From the NCBI RefSeq assembly GCF_014652095.1, contig NZ_BMYD01000005.1:186001-250000 (forward strand): a DNA stretch of 64,000 nt. The letters run 5' to 3'. The stretch is from Cognatilysobacter bugurensis. GTDB lineage: Bacteria; Pseudomonadota; Gammaproteobacteria; Xanthomonadales; Xanthomonadaceae. Positions 30,904 to 38,934 of this stretch are shown in pieces. The notes under the pieces were generated by a model that worked only from the letters and a program-made list of their open reading frames with translations, was not told the origin of the DNA and made no database searches. Numbering within the stretch: position 1 is the first letter of the stretch; each line of letters begins with the position of its first letter. The position numbers and the translations under genes are program-made.

Positions 30904-31189
30904 CCGAAGTCCGCTGCTGATGCATTGCATCGGCGTGCCTCGACTGCAGTGCCATGCCGGCGGCGTCAGCCAAGTGGAGCGCAAATCGCCTGGGCTGAGA
31001 CAAACCGCGACAGACCGCGCGAGTGCGACGGCAGGGGCGCCCTCAATGAGGCTCCCGCACGTCACATTTTCTATGCCGCCTCCCGCAGGTGTCGGTTCGT
31101 ATAGGCGAATCAAAGCGTCGTGGCATACGCTCCACCGCCGGCTTCGTGTTGATTCGCTCGTGGACAAGCACGCTTTGGATACGCCGCGC

Positions 31190-31717
31190 ATGCGCCTGCG
31201 ACTCCTGCATCGGGGGAGTGCAGATCACGGCTTTGTATATCGGACGCTGTACACGTGTCCAAAGGTCATGACTACGATCAGGCCGCCGTTGACGGACGAG
31301 GCCGCGGACGCGGCATTCGAGCGCATTTGCCGGCATAACGCGTGTGGGCTGCCGGGGCATCGGTACTGGGCCCTGGAGCGGCGCTCGAACGGAGCACCGA
31401 TTGGAATCTCGGGATTCAGGCGCAAAGGTGATCGCGGTGAAATGGGGATACTGCTCGTCGCGGATGCGTGGCGGCAGGGCTTTGGTGGCGAGACATTTTC
31501 CGCGCTTATACCGCATGCCTTCGATGGCATCGGCCTCGCCCACATCGATGTCGAGCGTGCCGACGACGAGCGGGCGGCGGTGCTCTGGCGACTGCTCGCG
31601 CCCTACGGCTTCCACCGAGTGCCCGCCTCAGAGCCGACCCGCGTGCGCTGGACCCTGAGCCACTCCGCATGGATCCATCGCCGAGGAGGAGTTGGAATCG
31701 AGCGCGCCGTCCCGTAG
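31190..31717 (+). CDS. GNAT-family N-acetyltransferase next to the borosin-like genes
   Basis: 175 residues from the ATG at 31190. In-frame TTG (31175) and GTG (31160) starts would add LDTPR, which matches how RimJ-like GNATs often begin, so the start is unsure. The acetyl-CoA-binding core is visible as EMGILLVADAWRQGFGGETFSALIPHAF, shown here only as its key parts: a beta-strand followed by Q/RxxGxG/A-like QGFGGE. IDVERADDERAAVLWRLLAPYGFHRV follows. It is 29 bp upstream of the methyltransferase on the same strand. Possible jobs are acetylation of the modified peptide or self-protection; the peptide substrate is inference. Codon use looks less GC-biased than in acs. Confidence 0.7.
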   Translation: MRLRLLHRGSADHGFVYRTLYTCPKVMTTIRPPLTDEAADAAFERICRHNACGLPGHRYWALERRSNGAPIGISGFRRKGDRGEMGILLVADAWRQGFGGETFSALIPHAFDGIGLAHIDVERADDERAAVLWRLLAPYGFHRVPASEPTRVRWTLSHSAWIHRRGGVGIERAVP

Positions 31718-31746
31718 TGTGGTGTCTTTCCGAAGGGGAGTTCGGG

Positions 31747-32589
31747 ATGGCGGCGCCTGCCACGCAATCGGGCAGTCTTGTGTGTGTCGGCTTGGGGATG
31801 CTGCTCGGTGCGCACCTGGGCCCTCGGTCGCGCAACCAAATCGAAGAGGCCGATGTGGTCTTCGTGGCCGCATCCGACGCCCTGGTCGAACTGTGGGTGC
31901 AGCAGATCCGTCCGGATGCGCGCAGCCTGCAGCCCTTTTATGCGGACGGGAAGTCTCGACGCCGGACGTATGCCGAAATGGTCGAGGCCATGCTAGTCGA
32001 GGTGCGGGCCGGTCGACGCGTCTGCGCCGCCTTTTACGGCCACCCGGGCGTGTTCGCGCGGGCGCCGCATGCTGCCGTCGCTCGAGCACGCGCGGAGGGT
32101 TTCGTCGCGAGCATGGAGCCGGGCATCTCCGCCGAGGACTGTCTGTATGCGGACCTCGGAATCGATCCGGGCGAATTCGGCTGTCAGCACTTCGAAGCAA
32201 CGCAGTTCCTACTTCATCGCCGACGCGTTGACCCATCAGCGCACCTTGTGCTGTGGCAAGTCGCGCAGGTTGGGGATCGGAGTCTGGGGCGATTTGAAAC
32301 AGGCGCGCCCTACCGGCGACTGTTGGTGGAGCGCCTCGCGAAGGACTATCCACTCGAACACGAGGTCATCATTTACGAGGCTGCGACGCTGCCCATTGAT
32401 GCGCCGCGGGTCGAGCGCCGGAGGCTTGACTCTCTCCCAAACGCTACCCTGCACATGCACTCGACGTTGGTCGTGCCGCCTTCTCAGCCGCTGGAAGCCG
32501 ACACGGACGTGCTCGCAAAGCTGGTCGAACTCGACGAGCCCAGTCGTGCATCCGCGGGTAAGCCCTCGCTCTTTCTCGTCTCTTCCTGA
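31747..32589 (+). CDS. SonM-like borosin peptide alpha-N-methyltransferase
   Basis: 280-residue TP-methylase (tetrapyrrole methylase fold) protein. SAM-binding features are VCVGLGM (12-18) and YGHPGVF (97-103), with EPGISAEDCLYADLGIDP in the middle. The resemblance is to SonM of Shewanella and OphMA of omphalotin, enzymes that N-methylate the peptide backbone. Tyr65, Arg71, Tyr75 and Tyr97 have the same spacing (6, 4, 22) as the active-site Tyr66, Arg72, Tyr76 and Tyr98 I recall for OphMA. It lacks a fused C-terminal substrate and is about the length of a free methyltransferase, hence a split borosin. AAGGGGAG (31733-31740) precedes the ATG. The putative precursor follows 20 bp after the stop. 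Confidence 0.85.
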   Translation: MAAPATQSGSLVCVGLGMLLGAHLGPRSRNQIEEADVVFVAASDALVELWVQQIRPDARSLQPFYADGKSRRRTYAEMVEAMLVEVRAGRRVCAAFYGHPGVFARAPHAAVARARAEGFVASMEPGISAEDCLYADLGIDPGEFGCQHFEATQFLLHRRRVDPSAHLVLWQVAQVGDRSLGRFETGAPYRRLLVERLAKDYPLEHEVIIYEAATLPIDAPRVERRRLDSLPNATLHMHSTLVVPPSQPLEADTDVLAKLVELDEPSRASAGKPSLFLVSS

Positions 32590-32609
32590 TACTGCCCGGA
32601 GAAAAATGA

Positions 32610-32879
32610 ATGTCCCATCCAATCGCCTTGCTTGAGCAACTCGCGTGTCACGCCACTTCGCTCCCATGCGACGTCCAGCCCACTGCTGTTGCCGGGTTTA
32701 ACGAGGTCGTTCAGAACGCGATGCTCTCGCGCGACATCCCCACGCTGGTCGGAGCGCTTGGCGGTCGGGCCCGGATGTTCTGTTGCGTCTGGGCGCCTCT
32801 GGACGATGAGCCTGTGCCTGCCGAGCAGCCGGTCGTGCCGGATGATGAGCCCGAGTCACAGGAAAGGCTGGTCGCCTGA
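32610..32879 (+). CDS. Putative split-borosin precursor peptide
   Basis: 89 residues, started by ATG at 32610 with GGAG at 32598-32601. Residues 5-50 are helical and Leu/Ala-rich. NAMLSRDIPTLVGALGG (about 36-52) resembles the segment before the methylated core in SonA of Shewanella. The likely core starts after it and is short and hydrophobic: RMFCCVWAPL (55-64), with adjacent Cys58 and Cys59 and aromatic residues. A Pro/Glu/Asp-rich tail (65-89, with PVxxxxPVVPDDEPES spacing) follows. In the family the methyltransferase binds the helical leader and methylates successive core amides. No protease or cyclase gene is adjacent, so the mature product is undefined. Precursor identity is inferred from position, size and layout. 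Confidence 0.72.
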   Translation: MSHPIALLEQLACHATSLPCDVQPTAVAGFNEVVQNAMLSRDIPTLVGALGGRARMFCCVWAPLDDEPVPAEQPVVPDDEPESQERLVA

Positions 32880-32950
32880 AGCCCGCCGCGGGTTCATTCG
32901 GGCTGATCGGCGCCCGCAAGAAGCTTTAAGTCTGGAGCACGGGGCCAAGG

Positions 32951-34756
32951 ATGAAGAATTCGATAAAGGCGGTTTGCTGCGTCGTGGGCATTCTGCTGCC
33001 GTCGCTAGTGCTTGCATCTGAGTTCTCGGAGCTTTTGCATCGCGCGGACGCGGTTCGCTCGTCGGACCGCGCTGCGTTCGATAAAAGTCTCGCTCGGCTT
33101 GAGGCGCTCAAGGGCGAGGCCAATGCGGTGGAGCGAGCGCATCTGGAGCTGTTGCTCAATTATCAGAAGGTCATCCGAGGCGACTACCAGAGTGCGCTTG
33201 GGAGCGCTTCGGTCATGTTCGATCAGGTGCAGGAGCCGCAGTTGAAGTATCGCTCCGGCCTGCTGGTGGCGAACATCGCCGCGCTGACGCGCGAGTTCTC
33301 ACTGGGCTTGCGCTTCCTCGAGAGTGCGTTGGAACTGCGGGAGAAGATCCACGACGCTGACATTCGCCACGGCGGCGATGTCGTGGCCGGCAATCTCTAT
33401 AACCAGTACGGCCAATACGCGCTGGGGCTTGAGCACGCCGAGCGGCTGCTGTCCGATGCGCCGTCGGCACGGAACCGTTGCTTTGCGGACAAGGTGCGTT
33501 TCGAGGCGATGAGTGGCCTGGGGCACTTGGTCGAAACGCGGCCCCACATCCTGACGTCCATCGCGCGATGCAGCGAGCAAGGGGAAGTGCTGTCCGCCAA
33601 TGCGATCCGCAGCGTACTCGCGCAACGATGGGCCGCCAATGGAAAGGTGAGGCAGGCCATCGCATTTCTCGAGGCGAGCCTTCCGGAAGTCGAGGCCACC
33701 GGTTACACCCGGCTTATCGGCGAATATCGGGCGCTTCTTGCGACCTATCAGCTTGAGCTCGGCAACGAAAAGACGGCCGAGATGCATGCGGTCGCCGTCA
33801 CCGAGTTGAAGGGACAGGACTCGGGCTCGCTGCCGAACGTCATGGCGCGTCACGTGCTCTATCGGGTCGCTTTGGGACGCGGAGACACCCGCGCCGCGTT
33901 GAACGAGTACCGCCTGTATGCAGAAGCCGACAAGGCACGCCTCGACGACATCAAGGCGCGCGAATACGCGTTCCAGCTGAGCCGCCACGAGGTCGCGCAG
34001 AAGAATCAGTCGATCGAACTGCTGAAGAGCCAGAACCAGCTCCTGCGTCTCGAGCAGGAAGTCGCGCACAAGGAACAGTCCAACTCGCAACTGATGATTG
34101 CTCTGCTCTTCGTGCTCGCCTCGTCGCTAGGCTACTGGGGCTGGCGCGGGCGGCGCATGCATCGCACGCTGCGGCAGCTCGCGCAGACCGATAGCCTCAC
34201 GGGCCTAGCGAATCGCCGGCATTTCCGGGCGCAGTCCGAAGCACTGCTGGCGCAGGCGCGCCAGCGCGGGCGGCCGATGAGCCTGCTGCTGTTCGACCTC
34301 GACCACTTCAAGCAGATCAACGACCAGTGCGGCCACGCGACCGGCGACTGGGTGCTCAAGGAAGTCGCGCGCGTCGGACGCGTCCACTGCCGGCCCGGCG
34401 ATGTGTTCGGCCGCATTGGCGGTGAGGAGTTCGCCGTCGCGCTCGTTGACTGCGACCTGGGCGACGCCGAGATCATCGCCGAGCGTATGCGCGAGGCGAT
34501 CGCTGTCATCGACGGCCGGGCGAGCGGCTGCCCGTTGCCGGTCTCGGCGAGCGTCGGGTGCGTCGCAACCTCGGTGTCCGGCCACGAATACGAAACGCTC
34601 GTCGCACACGCGGACGCAGCGATGTACCGCTCGAAAGTCGGCGGGCGCAACCGCATCTCGCGCTACCAGACCGCGTCGGCGACGCCGGTGCCGGTGCCGG
34701 TGCGCATCGAATCGGTTCCTGTCGCCGCTGCACCGGAGGCAATGCGCGCGTCCTGA
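32951..34756 (+). CDS. Membrane diguanylate cyclase with TPR-type periplasmic sensor
   Basis: 601 residues. A signal/N-terminal anchor (1-22) and helical TPR-like repeats to about 350 are followed by a coiled coil (KARLDDIKAREYAFQLSRHE through KNQSIELL). One transmembrane helix lies at about 382-398 (LMIALLFVLASSLGYWGW). A complete GGDEF domain from about 410 (DSLTGLANRRHF) has signature GGEEF near residue 490, so it should make c-di-GMP. No RxxD inhibitory site immediately precedes it (VFGRIGGEEF). It lies 71 bp after the precursor peptide and is homologous to the gene at 35119. Co-transcription with the borosin genes is possible but unproven. Confidence 0.9.
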   Translation: MKNSIKAVCCVVGILLPSLVLASEFSELLHRADAVRSSDRAAFDKSLARLEALKGEANAVERAHLELLLNYQKVIRGDYQSALGSASVMFDQVQEPQLKYRSGLLVANIAALTREFSLGLRFLESALELREKIHDADIRHGGDVVAGNLYNQYGQYALGLEHAERLLSDAPSARNRCFADKVRFEAMSGLGHLVETRPHILTSIARCSEQGEVLSANAIRSVLAQRWAANGKVRQAIAFLEASLPEVEATGYTRLIGEYRALLATYQLELGNEKTAEMHAVAVTELKGQDSGSLPNVMARHVLYRVALGRGDTRAALNEYRLYAEADKARLDDIKAREYAFQLSRHEVAQKNQSIELLKSQNQLLRLEQEVAHKEQSNSQLMIALLFVLASSLGYWGWRGRRMHRTLRQLAQTDSLTGLANRRHFRAQSEALLAQARQRGRPMSLLLFDLDHFKQINDQCGHATGDWVLKEVARVGRVHCRPGDVFGRIGGEEFAVALVDCDLGDAEIIAERMREAIAVIDGRASGCPLPVSASVGCVATSVSGHEYETLVAHADAAMYRSKVGGRNRISRYQTASATPVPVPVRIESVPVAAAPEAMRAS

Positions 34757-35118
34757 TCGCCTGCGTACGCGATCGTCGTTCGCCTCTCTGACCATCGCGG
34801 AGCGACGTGTTCTGTCGCTGCGTCCTTCTTGGCACGCGTGAGCCACTAGTGCCGATGCCACGCAGTCAATGCCGTCGCGCTGCGGCCGTTCGCAGAAATC
34901 GGACTCGCCTCGCCCGCCACTACACCCTTCGTTCCGAGCAGAGCGGCTTCGCCCCGACGCTCTTTCTTGCTGAACGCATTCAGCCAGATTTTGTTTAGCC
35001 GAACCAGGCGGGTCGTGAAGTTCGTGTGATGATTCGCACGCGCAACGCGGTGCATGCATCGTGGTTGAGGATCGGACGCCCCGACGTGGGCGGTGCAAGA
35101 CAGGACAGGTTGAAGCGT
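34757..35118. other. Intergenic region between the two paralogous cyclases; no gene seen
   Basis: 362 bp with relatively high AT content in parts (for instance TTTTGTTTAG near 34989). ORFs here are short and not protein-like. If the second cyclase begins at the ATG 35026 instead of the GTG 35119, the gap is 269 bp. A promoter for that gene presumably lies here. Confidence 0.5.
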
Positions 35119-36939
35119 GTGAGCGGGCAGGGTGTTCGGAAATGGCTGGCGGCGGCGGGCATGGCCCTGTGGCTGCCATGCGTCGCGTGGGCGGCGGACC
35201 TTCAGCCGCTGCTCGACCGCGCTGACGCGGTGCGCAGCTCCGACCCAGCGCAGTTCGAGGCGCTGCTGAGTGCGATCGACGCCGCTGAGCCACAGGCGAC
35301 TCAGGCGCAGCGCGAGCATATTCGACTTCTGCGCGCCTACTTCACGGCTGTCCGCGGAGAGATGGATCACGCAGCGACGCAAGCCGAGAACCTCTTCGCC
35401 ACTGCTCAGCAGCCCACGATCCGGTTCCGGGCCGGGATGCTCGCGGCGAACACCGAAGTGATTACACGGGACTTCCCCGAGGCGCTTCGGTATTTGGACC
35501 AAGCCCTTGCGCAGATGGACTCAGTCACGGACGAGCACACTCGCGAAGAAGGGCAGCGCGTCGCCGCAACGGTCTACAACCTGGCCGGGCGCTATCAGAA
35601 AGGGCTCGACCATGCGCGGAGCGTGGTGGCCTCTCCGTTGTCCGAAAAGTCCCTGTGTGTCGCACGGCATCTCGAAGTCGAGGCGCTCCTGCATCTTGGG
35701 CAGCCCGCCGAGGATGCATACGTGCAAGGTGCGATCGCACAATGCGCGATTCAGGGCGACCTGGTCGCGGCCGGACTGCTGCGTCGCGACCTTGCAATCA
35801 AGTGGGCGGGAGAAGGTCGCACGGCCGATGCGGTCTCGATGCTGGAACGGCACTGGAGTGACGTCGAAACGACGCGCTATCCACTGCTCGCGGCGATTAC
35901 CCGCGCTCTGATCGCTGACTACCGTCTGCAGCTCGGCGACGTCGCTGGCGCGCACGCGCAGGCGCGAACAGTGCATGCGATGCCGCAACTCGATCCGCAC
36001 TCCTTGCCCATCATTACTGCGCACCGCGTGCTCTACGAGGTCGCCAAACGCCGCGGCGATGCCGCCACCGCGCTCGCCGAGCACGAGCACTATGCGGTCG
36101 CCGATAAGGCCCGGCTCGACGAAGTCCAGGCACGCGAAGTGGCGATCCAGCTCGGCAAGCTCGAACTGACGACGAAGAACCAGTCGATCGAACTGCTCAG
36201 TGAGCGCAACCGGGTGCTGCAACTTCAGCATGAGGTCGCGCGTGCCGACATGTGGAACGCGCGGTCGGGCATTGCGCTGCTGGCGCTGTTCGCGCTTGCG
36301 CTCGCGGCGTGGGGCTGGCGCGGCCGGCGCATGCAGACTGCGCTGCGTAAGCTTGCGCAATCCGACCCGCTGACGGGCGTCGCGAACCGGCTGCACTTCC
36401 GCGCGCAGGCCGAGGCGTCGCTGGCGCGCGCCGCCCAGCACTCGCGGCCTGCCAGCGTGCTGATGTTCGACCTCGACCACTTCAAGCGCATCAACGACTG
36501 CTTCGGCCACGCGGCGGGCGATCGTCTGCTCGTCGACGTGGCGCGCGCCGTGCAGGTCCATTGCCGTCCGGAGGACGTGTTCGGTCGCCTCGGCGGCGAG
36601 GAATTCGCGGTGCTGCTCGCCGACTGCGACCTCGAGCAGGCCCGTAAGGTGGCGCAGGCGATGCGCGAGTCGATCGCGGTGATCGACACGCGTGCGCTCG
36701 GCTGTCCGCTGCCGATATCGGCCAGCTTCGGGTGCGCGTCGACTGCGCTGTCGGGCTCGCATTTTGAAACGCTCGCTGCGCACGCGGACGCGGCGATGTA
36801 CCGCGCCAAGACGGGCGGCCGGAACCGCGTTGTCGTGCATCGCGGCGCGCCCGACGACGCGGGTATCACAACGTCACCGCCGGTTGTCGTTGCGCCCGAT
36901 GCGCGCTCGCCACGGCCGCGCCTGCAACGCACGGTCTGA
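35119..36939 (+). CDS. Membrane diguanylate cyclase, paralogue of the upstream gene
   Basis: About 606 residues from GTG 35119, which follows GACAGG and starts a good signal sequence (VRKWLAAAGMALWLPCVAWA). An ATG at 35026 would add 31 unconserved residues. The layout equals the gene at 32951: helical TPR-like sensor, coiled coil with the shared KNQSIELL block, TM helix (GIALLALFALALAAWGW), and a GGDEF domain from DPLTGVANRLHF with GGEEF. Shared opening RADAVRSSD and matching spacing throughout show a tandem duplication. A bidirectional terminator lies 37 bp downstream. Confidence 0.9.
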   Translation: MSGQGVRKWLAAAGMALWLPCVAWAADLQPLLDRADAVRSSDPAQFEALLSAIDAAEPQATQAQREHIRLLRAYFTAVRGEMDHAATQAENLFATAQQPTIRFRAGMLAANTEVITRDFPEALRYLDQALAQMDSVTDEHTREEGQRVAATVYNLAGRYQKGLDHARSVVASPLSEKSLCVARHLEVEALLHLGQPAEDAYVQGAIAQCAIQGDLVAAGLLRRDLAIKWAGEGRTADAVSMLERHWSDVETTRYPLLAAITRALIADYRLQLGDVAGAHAQARTVHAMPQLDPHSLPIITAHRVLYEVAKRRGDAATALAEHEHYAVADKARLDEVQAREVAIQLGKLELTTKNQSIELLSERNRVLQLQHEVARADMWNARSGIALLALFALALAAWGWRGRRMQTALRKLAQSDPLTGVANRLHFRAQAEASLARAAQHSRPASVLMFDLDHFKRINDCFGHAAGDRLLVDVARAVQVHCRPEDVFGRLGGEEFAVLLADCDLEQARKVAQAMRESIAVIDTRALGCPLPISASFGCASTALSGSHFETLAAHADAAMYRAKTGGRNRVVVHRGAPDDAGITTSPPVVVAPDARSPRPRLQRTV

Positions 36940-36975
36940 CTTCACCACGGCCTGGTCAGCGCTGCGGCCGGGCAA

Positions 36976-37004
36976 CAAAAAACCCGCCTTTCGGCGGGTT
37001 TCTT
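36976..37004. terminator. Bidirectional intrinsic terminator between cyclase and rpmG
   Basis: Stem AACCCGCC (36981-36988) with GGCGGGTT (36993-37000), TTTC loop. An A-run on the left and TTTCTT on the right let it serve both the plus-strand cyclase and minus-strand rpmB-rpmG. Confidence 0.85.
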
Positions 37005-37031
37005 GTGGAAGCAATCAAGGTGCCGGAAGGC

Positions 37032-37196
37032 TCACTTGATCTTGCCTTCCTTGTACGGCACGTGCTTGCGCACGACCGGATCGTACTTCTTGATTTCCAT
37101 CTTGCCGGGCGTGTTCTTCTTGTTCTTGTCGGTCGTGTAGAAGTGACCGGTGCCGGCCGTCGAGATCAGACGGATCTTGTCGCGCTTGGAAGCCAT
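37032..37196 (-). CDS. rpmG: 50S ribosomal protein L33
   Basis: 54-residue basic protein beginning [20 protein letters not shown] and ending [10 protein letters not shown], typical of proteobacterial L33. It has no zinc-binding Cys (the Zn-independent form). It lies 10 bp downstream of rpmB on the same strand, the universal rpmB-rpmG pair. It ends at the shared terminator. Confidence 0.97.
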   Translation of the reverse strand: MASKRDKIRLISTAGTGHFYTTDKNKKNTPGKMEIKKYDPVVRKHVPYKEGKIK

Positions 37197-37206
37197 GATT
37201 CAGTCC

Positions 37207-37443
37207 TCAGATCTTTTCGCCACGGGCGCGCAGATCGGCGAGGACGGCATCGATGCCGTTCTTGTCGATGGTGCGCAGGGCATTCGCGGACACGCGAAGC
37301 TTCACCCAACGGTTTTCGGAAGCGACCCAGAAGCGGCGCTCATGCAGGTTCGGCATGAAACGGCGGCGGGTTTTGTTCATGGCATGCGAGACGTTGTTGC
37401 CGGTCGTCGTTCGCTTGCCCGTTACTTGGCATACGCGGGACAT
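37207..37443 (-). CDS. rpmB: 50S ribosomal protein L28
   Basis: 78-residue protein. [28 protein letters not shown] and [13 protein letters not shown] (shown as landmarks) are conserved L28 blocks, with the first used here only in part as identification. The start is ATG at 37443. It is the first gene of rpmB-rpmG; the promoter lies in the gene-free region to the right. Confidence 0.97.
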   Translation of the reverse strand: MSRVCQVTGKRTTTGNNVSHAMNKTRRRFMPNLHERRFWVASENRWVKLRVSANALRTIDKNGIDAVLADLRARGEKI

Positions 37444-38028
37444 TACGCACCTCGAGAGGTATTGGGCTTCCCTTGGCCAGGGAGGCGGCGGCCCCGCCAC
37501 CGCCCGAAGGCGACAGCACGCGATGCAGGCTGGAAATCCGCAGCAGGCTGCGGGGACGCTGCACCATGGCAGGCCGGAATCGCGTTTCCGGCGGTGCCCG
37601 GACGCCCACAAGGGACGCGCCGGACGCAGCGAGCCGGGCATTATGCCGACCGTGGCGCGGCGCCGCAAATCCGGCTGCGGAACGGCGGCTCAGGTCGCTG
37701 AACACATCGGCTTTCGACGCCATTCGGACGGTCGCTCGGCGGAGCTCGGGATCGCAGTCCTGATGGCAGGCCCGCCGCTGCGGCGATGCATGCGTCGGGT
37801 TCTATTCGAGCCGGCAGGCGAGGGGCCCGATCCGGGGCGGGAGGGCGCGCAACGCCGACCTGCCCGTGGCGGACCTGCGCTTCGGCGGCAAGCAGAGCAC
37901 CGAGGCCGGCCGTGCTGCCAACGCGGGCCGCTGATCGACAGCCGGGTTTGCCCGCCTCGCGCATCGACGGGTTGGGGCGGCGCTGCAGCGCCTGCCGGTT
38001 GGTCTGACGCCTTTCGGAACGCGTCGCG
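37444..38028. other. 585-bp region without a recognisable gene
   Basis: Between the rpmB start and the parB stop. Open frames on both strands are Arg/Pro/Ala-rich shadows with no ribosome-binding sites, no domain-like stretches and no agreement with neighbouring codon use. It must contain the rpmB-rpmG promoter near 37450-37500, but I cannot point to confident boxes. No hairpin with a T-run was found for parB. Confidence 0.5.
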
Positions 38029-38934
38029 TCAGTCGACGCGACCGCGCAGCTTCTCGAGCACGCCGTCGAGCGAATCGAGGTCGGTGTAGTGGATCACCAG
38101 CCGGCCCTTGCCGCCGCGGCCGTGCATCACGTTGACCTTGGTGTTGAGCGACTCCGACAGCTCGCGCTCGAGGCTGGCGATGTCCGCCTGCGGCGCGGGC
38201 TTGGCCGCGCGCGTCTTGCCGCGCACCGGCGCGACCTGGCCGGCGACGCTCTGCTGGACGCGGTGCTCGACCTCGCGGACCGACCAGCCGTGCTCGGCCG
38301 CCTGTCGCGCGAGCGCGATCGCCGCCTGCGGCACGAGCGCGAGCAGCGCGCGCGCATGGCCCATCTCGATCGCGCGTGTCTCCACGAGCGTGCGGATCTC
38401 GGGCGGCAGTTCGAGCAGGCGCAGCAGGTTCGACACCGCGGCGCGCGAACGGCCGACGGCTTCGGCGGCCTGCGCATGCGTGAGGTCGAACTCGTCGATG
38501 AGCCGCTGCAGCGCGTTCGCCTCTTCAAGCGGGTTCAGATCCTCGCGCTGGATGTTCTCGATCAGCGCCATCGCGACGACCGTGCGGTCGTCGACTTCGC
38601 GGATCACCGCGGGCACTTCGAGCAGGCCGGCGAGCTTGGACGCGCGCCAGCGGCGTTCGCCGGCGATGATCTCGTACGTAGCGTCGCGCGCGATCTCGCG
38701 CACGACGATCGGCTGGATCACGCCCTGCGCCTTGATCGATTCAGCGAGCTCGGCAAGCTTGTCCTGGTCCCAGTGCTGGCGCGGCTGGTAACGGCCCGCC
38801 ACGAGCGATTCGACCGGCAGCGTGCGCAGGATGTCGCCGGGCTGCGCCTCGACGATCGCCGGTGCCTCGGCGGCCTTCGCCGGGCCGAGCAGGGCCTCGA
38901 GCCCGCGGCCGAGTCCGCGCTTCTTGACGTTCAT
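38029..38934 (-). CDS. parB: Chromosome-partitioning protein ParB
   Basis: 301-residue CTP-dependent DNA clamp that loads at parS sites. N-terminal KKRGLGRGLEALLG is the ParA-contact tail. The ParB/Srx CTPase motifs are QPIVVREI and GERRWRA (about 90). The helix-turn-helix is THAQAAEAVGRSRAAVSNLLRLL near 150, and the C-terminal dimerisation domain ends the protein. The ATG overlaps the parA stop by 4 bp (38931-38934). I did not notice a canonical parS (TGTTTCACGTGAAACA) in the window. Confidence 0.96.
   Translation of the reverse strand: MNVKKRGLGRGLEALLGPAKAAEAPAIVEAQPGDILRTLPVESLVAGRYQPRQHWDQDKLAELAESIKAQGVIQPIVVREIARDATYEIIAGERRWRASKLAGLLEVPAVIREVDDRTVVAMALIENIQREDLNPLEEANALQRLIDEFDLTHAQAAEAVGRSRAAVSNLLRLLELPPEIRTLVETRAIEMGHARALLALVPQAAIALARQAAEHGWSVREVEHRVQQSVAGQVAPVRGKTRAAKPAPQADIASLERELSESLNTKVNVMHGRGGKGRLVIHYTDLDSLDGVLEKLRGRVD

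Noticed and set aside
37253-38089. Plus-strand 278-residue frame between rpmB and parB
   Set aside because: No domain-like content; overlaps rpmB antisense and the parB end.
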